Of a stretch of 64,000 nucleotides of DNA, positions 12,223 through 23,926 are shown piece by piece. The first letter of the stretch is position 1. Each line of letters begins with the position of its first letter. Made by a program: the position numbers and the translations under genes. The notes under the pieces are model-generated. The model was not told where the DNA came from, ran no database searches, and worked only from the letters and a program-made list of their open reading frames with translations. This DNA is from Carya illinoinensis (taxonomy: Eukaryota; Streptophyta; Magnoliopsida; Fagales; Juglandaceae), in assembly GCF_018687715.1 (NCBI RefSeq), contig NC_056752.1:49880653-49944652 (forward strand), written 5' to 3'.

Positions 12223-15200
12223 ATGCGAGCTTTGTCGCTCACGGAAATGTCCTCCTTGGTCAAGAGCAATTACAGTCGCCAACTATCTTCAACTGCCATG
12301 GCAATGTGCTCCAGCTTTTGCCCTCAGATTCCAAACCAATTAAGAGCAAGACCCGGTTGCTCCTTCCCCAAAAAACCACTCTACGCACTTTCTGTTAAGG
12401 CTTTCTCTTCTCAGACACCCAATGCTTCAGTTAAGGGTATTCTCTTTAACTATCTTGAGGCTTTTTTGTTGGGTATTCTCTTTTTTACTGTCCCTTTTAA
12501 AAAATATTTCAATGGATAAAGATTTCGGGGCCTAATTTGGGGCGCTTTTGTTGTATAATGGAAGCTAGAAAAGCCTTTGCAAATTACTGAATTAGGGCGA
12601 CTGTTTGATTCTAATTAGGCGCCATAGTATTTTGAAGGAATAAACATTTAGCATTTGAGTACATTTGTAATGAATTATGCTCCTTCCTTTTATTGGCAAT
12701 CGTTGATGTCGTACGATAACATTGCCGATGGATGTAAGTATGGTTGTGCGGCAGTAAAGGCGGGAAACAGGGAAAGGTATTGTGCTGAGGTGTGGCACGG
12801 TGATGGCATTTGACAATACTGATGACATTAATGGTTTTGGCGGTGGCTGCAAGGACAAGAACAAATTCAGTTTTTGTTTTTTTTCTTTTTCTTTTAGGTG
12901 TAGGATGGAAAATGGTGGTGATGCTGGTGGTTAGTAATAAGGATTGTGGTAGTGTGTAGTGGTGGTGGCAGGAGGCTTGAAAAATTGAATTGGCGAGATG
13001 GCAGTTACGGTGGTGGTGGTGTTGGAATATGGAAAATATTTTCTTTTCTTTTCTCACTCCAATTCCTTTTTTGAATTTACAGACAATGAATTGTCAGCAC
13101 GGATTGGATTTCTAGGTCTTGGGATAATGGGTTCCCCAATGGCACAGAACCTTCTTAAAGCCGGGTATGACTAAAATTTTCCTTAATTAGCCGAGAAACC
13201 ACCCCATAATTAAGTTCATTGGATAAATTTATTATGTCCATGCCATAGGGACTGGACTTCTTGAGTTGACTTGATTATTTGGCAATAATTTTCAAGGATT
13301 TTTTTTTGGTGACATATTGAAGTCATATTCTCGTTTGTGACGTATTGAAGTTCATAACTATTCTGTATTTTACTCTCCTACTTGGCATGTCAGGTGTGAT
13401 GTGACCATTTGGAACAGGACCAAGAGCAAATGTGATCCTCTTATCAGCTTGGGTGCAAAGTAAGTATGTAATAGGCTGTCAAATTGATATCTCTATGCGC
13501 TTTTGACATCATTGCGGAATACCCTCAGTAGTGATGATCTCAATGTTACAAGCATTGGATGAGATTCTTGAGACTTGAAACTTTCACTACTCACACTATT
13601 GGTTTGGCCAGGGATCACTATTGACCCACCCTAATGACTTGGTCATCTGGAGTAATGACCCAAGTCAAAGTCATGTTTAAGCTTACACTTCAAATGGACT
13701 GGTCAATATTATAATTGAAGTTCCTTGGATAGATTAGAAAGGCCAAGAACTTCTCGTTCTTATGCGATATTGGATCTCTTCACTACACCCAAGAGATATG
13801 GGGTGTTATAGTCTCCCCCACTCAAATATTTGATGTCTTCATCATGGGTCAAGACTTGATATGACTTTTTTTTTTTTTATATGACTTAAATCTCACACTT
13901 TTGGTTATAATTGATTCTGATACCATTTGTAATGTTCTAAATAAAATTCAAGCCACATCTAAGCCTATATACTAGAATGACCAGAAAATGTTACAATTGG
14001 AGCTTATAGAATCATTATAAAGGCCAAGAACTCCTCAGTCATGGACAATATGGGATCTTATTCACCAAGCTTCCATTTACCATGCTTCCATAGATGTGAG
14101 GTGTTACTCCTATAAAAAAAATGATGTGGGGTCTTACCTTTGGAGCTTGAATTCCCCTCGTGGAAAGGCATATTAAAAATTATTGGCCTTAAAAGGTGGT
14201 GGTTTTCATATCTATTTCAGTAATGGTGTTCGACGCATGAACATGCATTCTCTAGCGTGTTGAATTTTATGTACCTGGACTAGTTTATCATTGACTGTTG
14301 TTGGTGCTTTCATCCGCAACTTCGCAAAACCCATATTGAGAGCTTTAATATGGGAAATTCTGTTACCACGATGGTTGTTCTTTTATGCAGATATAAATCA
14401 ACCCCTCAGGAAGTAGCTATTTCTTGCGATGTCACATTTGCCATGCTTGCTGATCCTGAAAGTGCAGTGCGTATGTTTCATTTAGATTTTTTCCTTGCTT
14501 TCACTACTATCCCAGTTATAACAATTTATAGCTACTCTTTATCAGGTGGAAGTTGCTTGCGGGAAGCATGGGGCTGCTAGTGGAATGAATTCTGGAAAAG
14601 GGTACTATCTATTCGAGTTCCTTTCAAGTTTATGCATTTTCTCAACCATATATATCAGTCACTGCTCTCAGAACTGTACGTGAAGGCTACAAAAATCCTC
14701 TCAAACTTTTCATATATGTTTTGCCATTTGCAGGTATGTGGATGTTTCAACAGTCGATGGTGCCACTTCTAAATTGATTAGTGGACATATTAAAGCTACC
14801 GGGGCATCATTTTTGGAGGTGAATTTTTTTCAATATCATTTCAAAATCTTTTCAGTGCATTATAAAGTGCAAATACCTTCTGCGACATATGCCTCAAGGA
14901 CACGACAGTTGTATTTTCTGCAATCTTCATTAAGTTTTGCACTATTTCTATAGGCTCCAGTTTCAGGCTCCAAAAAGCCAGCAGAAGATGGGCAACTGAT
15001 ATTTCTTACAGCAGGTGGGCCAGCTCTAATTTTCTTATTCAATGTATTCAATTCATTGATGGATTCCAGACTTGAGGTCTTCTTGTATTTAACACAAACT
15101 CAAATGTAATTATCAAATTTAAAAGTTATGAAATTCTATTTATTTATTTGTTGATAAGTAAGAAATCTTCATTAGAATATGATTTGATGTATTTGCGGCA

Positions 15201-15800
15201 TTCATTCTTTATGTTATATGATTAGTCTGCTCCTAATTTCTGTACCATTTTTGTTATATCCTGTGTTCAGAATATGGCTTTCTGTATGCATTGTGAAGTC
15301 CATGTCCATGATACCATATAGGAAACCTAACAGATATAGACCATTGGCTGCATTTTTTCAGGCGACAAATCTCTGTATGAAATGGTTGCTCCAATTCTAG
15401 ACATCATGGGGAAGGTATTATCGTTTCTAGTATATATGCTGCTAACTTAGCATACTCTCATTACCCGTTTGAAGTCTGGCTGCCAAATTTTTGCTTTTTC
15501 CAGTCAAGATTTTACCTAGGGGATGTTGGAAATGGAGCTGCAATGAAACTTGTTGTCAACATGATCATGGGAAGGTTCTGCATTTGATTCCACTAAAGTT
15601 CCTTAATAAATGAGTTTCTGTTGTTCAGTTTTAGTGAAAACGCTTACTACATTTTGTAGCATGATGGCATCATTTTCTGAAGGATTGCTTCTCAGTGAGA
15701 AAGTAGGACTGGATCCAAGCGTACTAGTAGAGGTACAACTCACCGTATCTTGCTGGATTATTGGCTCTATGTCACCTTCAATTAAACTCCACCTGCATTG

Positions 15801-15876
<76 letters not shown>

Positions 15877-17234
15877 GGTTATTATCATTTAAGCATGTTG
15901 AGGAATAATCCTGCATTACCTATGGACAAGATCTTGGGCATATTTATCAAGAATGAACAACCCTCTTTTGTTGAACTGGTTTTATGAGATGAGTTAGGCC
16001 CATGAATTTTTTCATGGTATCAGAGCCTACCACAGGACGAATGGGGGCCACACTACTTATCCTGTGACAAAGACTAGGAAAACTATTAGCTTGCACGTGA
16101 GGGAGGGTGTTGAGGAATAATTCTACATTGCCCGTGGACAAGGTTTTGGGTATGTTTATGAGGAATGAGCAACTCTATCTTATTGAACCGGTTTTATGAG
16201 ATGAGTTAGGCTTAGACCCATGAATTTCTTCAAAGCATATGTGATTTTTGGTGGCAGAATAGTCAGACAGAGGCTGCCGTGTAGTTTGTGCTAGTTGAGT
16301 TTGATTTTACCCATACGATGTAGGATTGGTCACATGAGACCATGTCAAGTGTAGGGATTTGTCTATTGTTAGCCAGTTATGCGTTTAACCCATTTCAGGG
16401 TCCTCCCACCACTTTTGCCACACTAGTAAATTCTCCTAATCAAGACTTTGACCTAATATGCGTGGTGGAAACTTTTTGGAAATGAAACAGTTGTTGCCAT
16501 CTGTCCAAAGGGCCAAATAATAATAATAATAATAATAATAATTGCTTTGGCCTATTCGTTTTTCTCTGTCTGAAGTAGATAATTCTACATACTCTCAAAT
16601 AAGGCATGGCTTGTTAACACAGCACAAAAGTGATTTTTTTATACGTATAGAAAAAAAAGAAAGAAAGAAAAAGAAATCAGGTTTGATGCCACTGTATTTT
16701 ATCGGTCACTGGCTTTTCAGGAAATATCGTCCCCTCGTGATGAAATCTTTTTCTTTTTTTTCTTGTGTTAGGTTCTCTATAGTTGTAGTCCATGAACAAT
16801 TACTTGCCCATCGTCTTTCCAATTAAGGAACTAGTTTCTATCCCGAAAGAAAGTTGTCATGAAGGTTTCTTTAAAATCTTTGCAGGTTGTCTCACAGGGT
16901 GCTATTAGTGCACCAATGTACTCAATGAAAGGACCATCAATGATCCAATCCCTGTATCCACCCGCTTTTCCTTTGAAGCATCAGCAGAAGGTTCGTAATT
17001 TTGCTGGACTGTCCCGTTAACACATTAACACATTCTCTGTTCTAATGGCAAGGTTAACGATGACAGGACCTGAGGCTTGCTCTAGGATTAGCAGAATCTG
17101 TTTCCCAGTCTATTCCAATTGCAGCAGCTGCAAATGAACTATATAAGGTTGCAAAATCTCATGGCCTTAGTGACCACGACTTTTCAGCAGTAATCGAAGC
17201 ATTGAAAGCTAAATCGCAGAACTCTGCAAAATAG
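12223..17234 (+). CDS. GLYR2: Glyoxylate/succinic semialdehyde reductase 2, plastid/mitochondrial type
   Basis: NADPH-dependent reductase of the beta-hydroxyacid dehydrogenase family. It reduces glyoxylate to glycolate and succinic semialdehyde to 4-hydroxybutyrate. Exons: 12223-12436, 13083-13164, 13394-13459, 14391-14466, 14546-14601, 14734-14818, 14954-15014, 15362-15414, 15504-15574, 15660-15732, 16886-16990, 17067-17234; 369 aa. Residues 1 to about 70 are Ser-rich and basic, fitting an organelle transit peptide, which separates it from cytosolic GLYR1. The Rossmann motif GFLGLGIMGSPM is at 80-91, substrate loop APVSGSKKPAEDGQL in exon 7, and the catalytic Lys is K246 in GNGAAMKLVVNMIMG. 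The C-terminal helical part includes PPAFPLKHQQKDLRLAL. Later in-frame Met codons (12247, 12298) are alternative starts; the first gives the longest transit peptide. Introns 3 and 10 each carry a TRIM element. Confidence 0.95.
13650..14107 (-). mobile_element. TRIM (miniature LTR element), reverse orientation, in GLYR2 intron 3
   Basis: Read on the minus strand: a first terminal repeat (about 14107-13928) beginning taacacctcacat, a Met-tRNA-type primer site tggtatcagaatc at 13925-13913, a short internal region, a purine stretch gagtgggggagac, and a second terminal repeat (about 13810-13650) beginning tataacaccccat. The repeats share blocks such as gagttcttggcctttataat versus gaagttcttggcctttctaa. 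They are clearly diverged, so the copy is old. There is no coding capacity. Outer borders are accurate to within about 10 bases. Confidence 0.65.
15130..15180 (-). mobile_element. Possible LINE 3'-tail fragment
   Basis: A short stretch in GLYR2 intron 7 that on the minus strand reads atgaagatttcttacttatc before an A/T-rich end. This is like the 3' ends of plant L1-type LINEs elsewhere in the window. It is too short to be sure. Confidence 0.35.
15803..15869. repeat. (CT)n microsatellite, 67 bp
   Basis: A pure CT run in GLYR2 intron 10, just 5' of the TRIM element. Confidence 0.95.
15896..16232 (+). mobile_element. TRIM (miniature LTR element) in GLYR2 intron 10
   Basis: Two direct terminal repeats, 15896-16014 (119 bp) and 16108-16232 (125 bp), both start TGTTGAGGAATAAT and end in TTCA. 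The primer-binding site tggtatcagagcc abuts the first repeat (16015-16027). A purine tract, gtgagggaggg, abuts the second (ends 16107). A 5-bp duplication, aagca, flanks the element (15891-15895 and 16233-16237). It has no coding capacity. All hallmarks of a terminal-repeat retrotransposon in miniature are present. The second repeat differs mainly by a 6-base insertion and point changes. Confidence 0.88.
16516..16542. repeat. (AAT)n microsatellite
   Basis: A trinucleotide run in GLYR2 intron 10. Confidence 0.9.
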
Positions 17235-18214
17235 AAGAAGAGTTCATCTTGCATCAGGATTCATTTGTTTTACAACAGGTGATAAGAAAGAGATTATATG
17301 ATGTTTAGTTGTTCAAATGAAAATGTAGGCTGTTTTGTGGCGTTCTTAACCTTGGATGCTTATGTGGTTTGTGTCCTGTAGGGGGCCACGACTGAATCCA
17401 CTTGCTTATGCGTGATAGAAAAGTATTGCTCGGATTCAAATTCTCCAGAAATTTGGAACTTTCACTGTCCCATGAGGCGTCTGAAACTTCATCTGTACAA
17501 TATCTCCCGATATTTATGTTATTCCAATAATAATTTTTAATAAATATATAAAAAATTTCTTTTTGGAGTTAGGCTTTGCTTGGGAGTTCAGGGAAATGAA
17601 ATGGAACGGAAAATAATATAAAGGAAATGAATGGAAAGAATGGAATATTTATTTTTTGGATGTTTTAAACAAAAAGGAATGGATAGAAATGGAAAATAAA
17701 TAATCTTATCTAGAAGTATATAATATGTATAATATAAATGAATATTTGTAACGGCATTACAATTGTGCCTTAAAAAAAAAAAAAATTAGAATAGGAAAAT
17801 TTTTCAAAAAAGAAAATTATAGTATTAGATGAGGATTTACTTCTGTTTTTAGTAGATAATATATTAATGAATGGCATATTAAAATTAATAAAAATTAAGA
17901 CTTTTTGGGAAAGTAAATGTGCATGATCTAATTGCACTTAATGACTTTTTATATTTATATATTGAATTAAAGAGATGATATTTACAGTCTTAGAATGTAA
18001 AATTTTTGTGCATTTTTTTTTAAATTGATAAATATAAAATATATTTGAAAAATTTATTTATTTTTAATGATGGACCACACACTTCTAAAAACAAAAAAGT
18101 GTGCGAGACTTAGTATATGACATAGTCACATATTTGATATCTAAAATTAAATAAGAAACCTTCTTATATATTTTAAGAGTAGATATTGATATCCTTATAT
18201 TTCATTTATTACAT

Positions 18215-18535
18215 TTTTACTATAGTTATTTTTTTCCTTTTGCTATTTGAATCTGGATTAAAAATTACAAAATATGACATTTTTGCATAATTTAAAAGAA
18301 AATAAATTGAATCAATCAACATAATCATGTAAATTAATTTAAAATAAATTCAATTTCATAAAAATTGACCCAAAGAGCCAAAAAAGGTCAAGTTTTATAA
18401 AATTTATTTATTTTTAATTACATTATATGATATTGAATTTATTTATTTTTAGATTATGTAAAAATATTCTATTTTAAAATTTTTAATCCAAATTCAAAGG
18501 GTAAAAGGAAAAAAGAAATAGCTTGATAGTAAAAC
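18215..18535. mobile_element. Foldback MITE upstream of NAP1
   Basis: Two arms of about 150 bp are inverted copies with mismatches. The left arm reads ttttactatagtt, then gaatctggattaaaaatt, then ataaattgaat. The right arm on the other strand reads ttttactatcaagct, then gaatttggattaaaaatt, then ataaattcaat. The centre is near 18375. Transcribed, it would fold into one long hairpin. It is non-coding. Confidence 0.7.
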
Positions 18536-18709
18536 AACAGTGAAGGAGGTGTAAATGTATAATTACACTTTGTGTAATTTATTTATAGATAGAGTATTTA
18601 CTGTATTTTAATAGCAAATAAATATAAATATAAATATTGGGCCGTGCACGACACGCTCTCTATCCGCAAGTGTGACACTGCACGCTCAGCATCATCATCA
18701 TCTTCGTCG

Positions 18710-18717
18710 TATAAAAG
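18710..18717 (+). promoter_or_regulatory. Probable TATA box of NAP1
   Basis: The sequence tataaaag lies 164 bases before the start codon, with a CT-rich leader between. The assignment is by position and consensus only. Confidence 0.5.
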
Positions 18718-18880
18718 CCTTTCGAATGTTGAAAACGTGAGGGGGAGAAACGCTCGCTCAACTCGGTCTCAATAATTTTCCCTCCCTCTTCCTCCAGTTT
18801 CCTCATTTTCTCTCTCTTATAGGGTTTGCCTGTTCCTCCCCTTCCTAAACAACAGCCAAAACGAGAAAGGAAAAAAAGCA

Positions 18881-21800
18881 ATGAGTAACAAGAAGGACAA
18901 TTTGGACTTGTCTGATCTCGACTCCGCTCTCCCAGCCGCCGCCGCCGGTATCGCCTCACCTTGAACCCTAATCATTCTCTCTAAGCTTTGTTCATTTAAT
19001 TTTTCTTGTTTCAGTGTATTATTTCCCCATTTTATTGTGTGAAACGCGTTGAATTTTATATTAGTTACAAAATCGAACATGTGTGTAAACTATCTATCAA
19101 AAGTGGATACTGGCTTTCTTCTACTGAACATGATATGAGCTCTAAGATATGTTTGTTTTTGTGTATAGCTCTTAGTGAGGAGGATCGAGCTGGTCTTGTT
19201 AATGCGCTGAAGGCAAGTTTTTCTTTGTGCAAAACAAACATGTGTTTGGTATAGTTAAGTTGATTATCCATGAAAACGAAAGTTGGTTTCTGTTTTGGGC
19301 AAGAGGATAATGAAAATGATGGCAAAAATACGTTTTGGTGGCTGTTTCTAAAATCTAGTTTTAACATAAAAAAGACCTTCTGCTTGTTCAAAGAAGCAAG
19401 CGAAAGTGCCGGGAAAAGAACGAGTCCTTCCAGATTCTTTTTCGTTTTCAATAATTTTTTTTCTACTTGGAAACGTATTAGTATCAGTGTCACACATTTT
19501 TTGATTCCTGGTTTTATTTTTCTGATGATGTACTTATAAAAAATATTTTTCTGGTAATGTATTGTTGGATACTTTTCAGGATAAGATTCAGAGTTTGGCT
19601 GTGGGGAACTCAGATATTCTAGAAACCCTGTCACCCAAAGTCAGGAAGCGTGTTGAGGTTCTGAGACAGATTCAGGTTAGCTTGCCTGTAAAGTCTATAC
19701 GTTATTGGTCTGTCTGTTAAGTTATCAATCTTTTCTAAAAAAATATTGGACTTTGGTTCGCAGAAGTAGGATAAATATCGTCCATAAAAGCATTATAAAT
19801 ATAGTCCTAATGATACGTTGGACAAAGTCTGCACTCTCAACTATATCACTCAATTGACTTAATTGCATACTTCAGTATAATACTGGAACGACTAATGCAA
19901 TGCTTGACATGTTGTTATGGTATAGCATACATACATACATACGTATATATTGCTATACTTGTTTTTGGGAAGGCTGAATATAAAAAAAAATATTTACCCC
20001 AGTTATTGGGCTAGTAATGGATTAATTGAGGGTCACGAAAGTAAATTAGACTAGAGCTATTATCTTCTTGTTGATGTTTGTAACACCTATTCCAAGGCAC
20101 TTGAGTTGGTGCCTCTGTGAAGCTGCCTCACCTCAAGTGTATATGGCATCTTGCCTCACCCAAGCACCTTGTCAAGCACCCAGTTTTCATTTGAACTTGG
20201 TGGTCTTTGTGTGAGGAGTGCTGGCTTGAAACTTCAAACTTAGGGCTGAAGAGTAACTTTGCACATTCTTACTTTCCAGAGCCAACATGACGAGCTTGAG
20301 GCAAAATTCTTTGAAGAGAGATCAGCACTGGAGGCTAAATACCAGAAGCTTTATGAACCACTTTACTCAAAGGTATCTATAATACTACAATAAGTGAGTT
20401 CTGCATAGTTACATTATTCTTTATAATGTTCTCCAGGATATAGATTTGTCAAAACTTCCTATTATCAAATATTTGGAATACAACTGAAATGGTGTTGATT
20501 TACAAAGTTCACAATCATGTCCTTTTAACTCATTTCTTTACTTGGTCCTCGCAGAGATACGAGATCGTGAATGGTGTAGTTGAAGTTGGAGGAGTTGCAA
20601 AAGAAGCTGATGTGGACCAAGGAGGGGACAAATCTGCAGAAGGTATCACTCAAGAGTTAAAATATTTTATCCATTTACTACCATTTCCCTTTGTACTTTA
20701 TGTTTGATTTCATCTGGCAATGCAGAGAAAGGGGTGCCTGACTTCTGGCTTACAGCTATGAAGGCTAATGAAGTACTAGCTGAGGAGGTGAGAAGGTTTC
20801 ATAAGCTGTTATCCCTGTTATTCATCTGTTGAATTGATTGTAGAGTGTGATTTACTGTTTCCTGGAGTAGATTACAGAGAATGATGAAGGGGCTCTGAAG
20901 TACCTCAAAGATGTCAAGTGGTATAGAATTGACAATCCAAGAGGTTTTAAGCTGGAGTTCTTCTTTGATCCTAATCCCTATTTCAAAAACTCCGTCCTTA
21001 CAAAAACATATCACATGATTGATGATGATGAGCCTATATTGGAGAAAGCGATTGGGTAATGTAATCTCTGTTTTTATTACGAAACATTCTGTTCTCTTTC
21101 CCCCCCAACCCAAAGTCTCTTATCATGCCAGGGTGTTTTGTAGGACGGAGATTGAATGGTATCCAGGGAAAAGCTTGACGCAGAAGGTCCTGAAGAAGAA
21201 GCCAAGAAAGGGATCAAAGAATGCGAAACCCATCACAAAAACTGAGAGTTGTCAAAGCTTCTTCAACTTCTTTAACCCTCCACAAGTTCCTGAGGATGAT
21301 GATGATGATCTTGATGAAGATACTGTAAGTTCGGTTTCCTTGTATAGCAAGATGCAAATGGAATTGAAAGTACAATAAAGCTATCGTTTTTTAAAAGTAC
21401 AATAAAGCTATTGTTTCTTACTTTCGTGATGAATTGATAGGCTGAAGAGCTCCAAAATCAAATGGAGCAGGACTACGACATTGGGTTAGTCGAATTTTTT
21501 TATTTTATTTACTATTTGCTATTTATTTTTTTGCTTGGGCAATAGAACTTAATTTTCTAATAATGCCTCCAGGCATATCCATTGATGAGGCATCCTTGGG
21601 GAGAATATGTACTTTTAACATTTTGAGGTGTTTGTTGTGCATGTGATCAACCTGCTTGATTTCTTTGGAGTTTGCTGGGTTGGTTAGTCTGATTTTCTTT
21701 TTAAGAAAATGTAGTCATTGCAAATGAACAAAAACAAAACATATTGTTGAAACATATCTAGGCTGTTTCCCTGATGGTGACATAGGATGAAGTGGATGCT

Positions 21801-22476
21801 TCACATGATATATAAGACCAACAGAATTTTAATACAGAGTTATATATTCTGCAGTTGTCTAAATGCTTACGTGGGTGTTTAGAATGGGAAGGGGTATTTG
21901 TTTTGTCTATTCTCTGACTTTGTTTCCAAAAATGACCTTTTTTCATGTTTCTGTGTAGATCAACAATCCGGGATAAAATCATCCCTCATGCGGTGTCATG
22001 GTTTACGGGGGAGGCTGCACAGGAGGAGTATGAGGATATTGGAGATGATGATGATGAGGGGGATGATGAGAATGAAGAGGATGACGACGAAGATGATGAC
22101 GAAGATGATGATGACGACGAAGATGATCACGAAGAGGAAGGCAAGGGCAGGAAGAAGGTATAGATATCATCAAGATTTTTACTTATCCTATTCTATTTCA
22201 GTTCTTGAATACCAGATAGATTTTCTTTATTCTTTCTTCTTTTATATTTGTTGTTGATGGTTCTTTTTCCATCATTTCCTTGATTACTGCAGTTATCAAC
22301 TGGACCCAAGGTGAGATTATCTAACGTCTGTGTTTTCTGGTGATTTGATGTTGTGTGTACAAGCAATTCTTATGTCGAGTAGGTGATAAATTAACTTCAG
22401 GATTGTTTTGCAGAAAAGTGGAAGGACACAAGCTGGGGAGCAAGGTGAGCGACCTCCAGAATGCAAGCAGCAGTAG
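18881..22476 (+). CDS. NAP1: Nucleosome assembly protein 1 (histone chaperone)
   Basis: Histone H2A-H2B chaperone of the NAP/SET family, 379 aa. Exons: 18881-18947, 19169-19212, 19580-19675, 20280-20372, 20555-20642, 20726-20787, 20871-21055, 21144-21324, 21441-21484, 21959-22157, 22293-22310, 22414-22476. The N-terminal half has the dimerisation helix ([20 protein letters not shown], then [20 protein letters not shown]). The NAP fold follows ([71 protein letters not shown]). A long Asp/Glu tail is at about 312-350. It ends CKQQ, a CaaX-type prenylation box as in plant NAP1 proteins reported to be farnesylated. Exon 11 has only 18 nt. Intron 2 begins GC instead of GT. The match to NAP1 rather than the related NRP/SET group rests on the CKQQ end and the [17 protein letters not shown] start. 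Confidence 0.95.
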
Positions 22477-23640
22477 TGTATTTATGTGCATTTTTTTTTC
22501 CTGTCTTTTCTCCCTTTCCGGCTTTTATGGAGTCCCTCACATTTATTACCCCCATAGCATATGTAAAATGCAATTGGTGTTATGACACTATTGATTACCC
22601 ACTATTTGTATGGCTATTAACTGATTGATTGCGCTGTAAAATGTACGTAGTTTATTCGTTGGTTAGTTTCATCCAAACATTGGACAATGGACCTTGTACA
22701 AATTCACCAAAACGTCGCATGTCAATTTACGAAAAGGGTTTATTGAAAGTGATATAATGGAGCTGAGGAGTATGTATACGTGTATGTATATACGCATGTA
22801 CATAAATTCCTATGCATTGAGATCTAGAACTGAAGCGTCCGGCGATGTGAATTTGCTTATTGCAGGGAGGGAGGGTTACTGCTCCCTCCTTAACGTTTAT
22901 CTTGGTAGTTGATAAGAGTAGCAGATGCCTTAAAACGATTGCCGTTCACACGATGATGAATTCTGACGTGTAACCGCATTCGTGTCGTGTGATATAAAGC
23001 AGCTTGCACGCTCTTATTCAAAATGTAGCGACGAAAACTAGTCACGGAAAAACATAGTCAAGTGCAACTATACAATATAAACAGTGATATAAGAGCAGTA
23101 TACTATTTCGAATTCTGAAGGTACTTTCAAACATTCCTTCTCCTTGTATAGAGTTTTTCTATTACTCAGAGAGAATTGTTACATGTGCAAAACAAATTAT
23201 ATAAAATAAATATATAAATTGATGTAGTTTTATAGGATCGGTTAGATTTATACTTTACAATAAGTAATTTTATAATATGATGTACACGTCAATTTGTAAG
23301 TTTACTTTTGCATAATTGTCTCCATCTAAAGTATTTTCCTTGGTATTTCAAAGCACTATTTATTGCGAGACACATTCCAGTTTGAAAAAAGAAATAGTTT
23401 TTGAAGAATGTGAAAAACATAAAGGGCCAGATTATGTTCCACACAATCCTCATATGTATTTCATACAAATTAGTGTACGTACTTCTAATTAAGCTTCGAA
23501 AACATACGAGTCAAAGAGAGAATGACGAAACTTATAAGAGCAAAATGATATAAATCGGAATAGATAAATGATTTATTATCAGAATCCTTGGGGAGCTTTA
23601 GAATATCTCCCTCAATGTACAGCACTACTCTGGTCTCTAC

Positions 23641-23726
<86 letters not shown>

Positions 23727-23926
23727 AATACAGTGTACAGAGCAAGAAGTTAATAATCAATAATTGATTTATGAATCTTTTAGAAAAGGCACACACTTGC
23801 ACCCCTGTAAATATTATTTAGGTGTTTTCTGCAATATTTCCGCTTTATTTATTTATTAAAAAGTAAAACTTGTTTAAATGATATTGCTCTCCTCCACACT
23901 TTCTCTTGGAGCTAGGTAGATCTACC
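22477..23926. other. Spacer between NAP1 and GH32 gene 1 (convergent ends)
   Basis: The 3' flanks of two convergent genes. It contains a 78-bp CT run and no other coding or structural signal that I can support. Confidence 0.5.
23644..23721. repeat. (CT)n microsatellite, 78 bp
   Basis: The longest pure CT run in the window. Open frames reading Ser-Leu or Arg-Glu repeats through it are artefacts. Confidence 0.95.

Larger units (their letters stand above)
17235..18880. other. GLYR2 3' flank and NAP1 promoter region
   Basis: AT-rich DNA with a large foldback element (18215-18535). A TATA-like tataaaag lies at 18710-18717, about 170 bases before the NAP1 start, followed by a pyrimidine-rich leader (18776-18815). 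Confidence 0.55.

Noticed and set aside
15300..15325. gataccat near 15311 as another LTR primer site
   Set aside because: No flanking direct repeats or purine tract; a chance octamer.
19065..19634. 189-codon minus-strand open frame across NAP1 introns and exons
   Set aside because: It is antisense to confirmed NAP1 exons 2 and 3 and has no domain.
23485..23802. Open frames reading long Arg-Glu or Ser-Leu repeats
   Set aside because: They are translations of the CT/GA microsatellite and have no other coding evidence.
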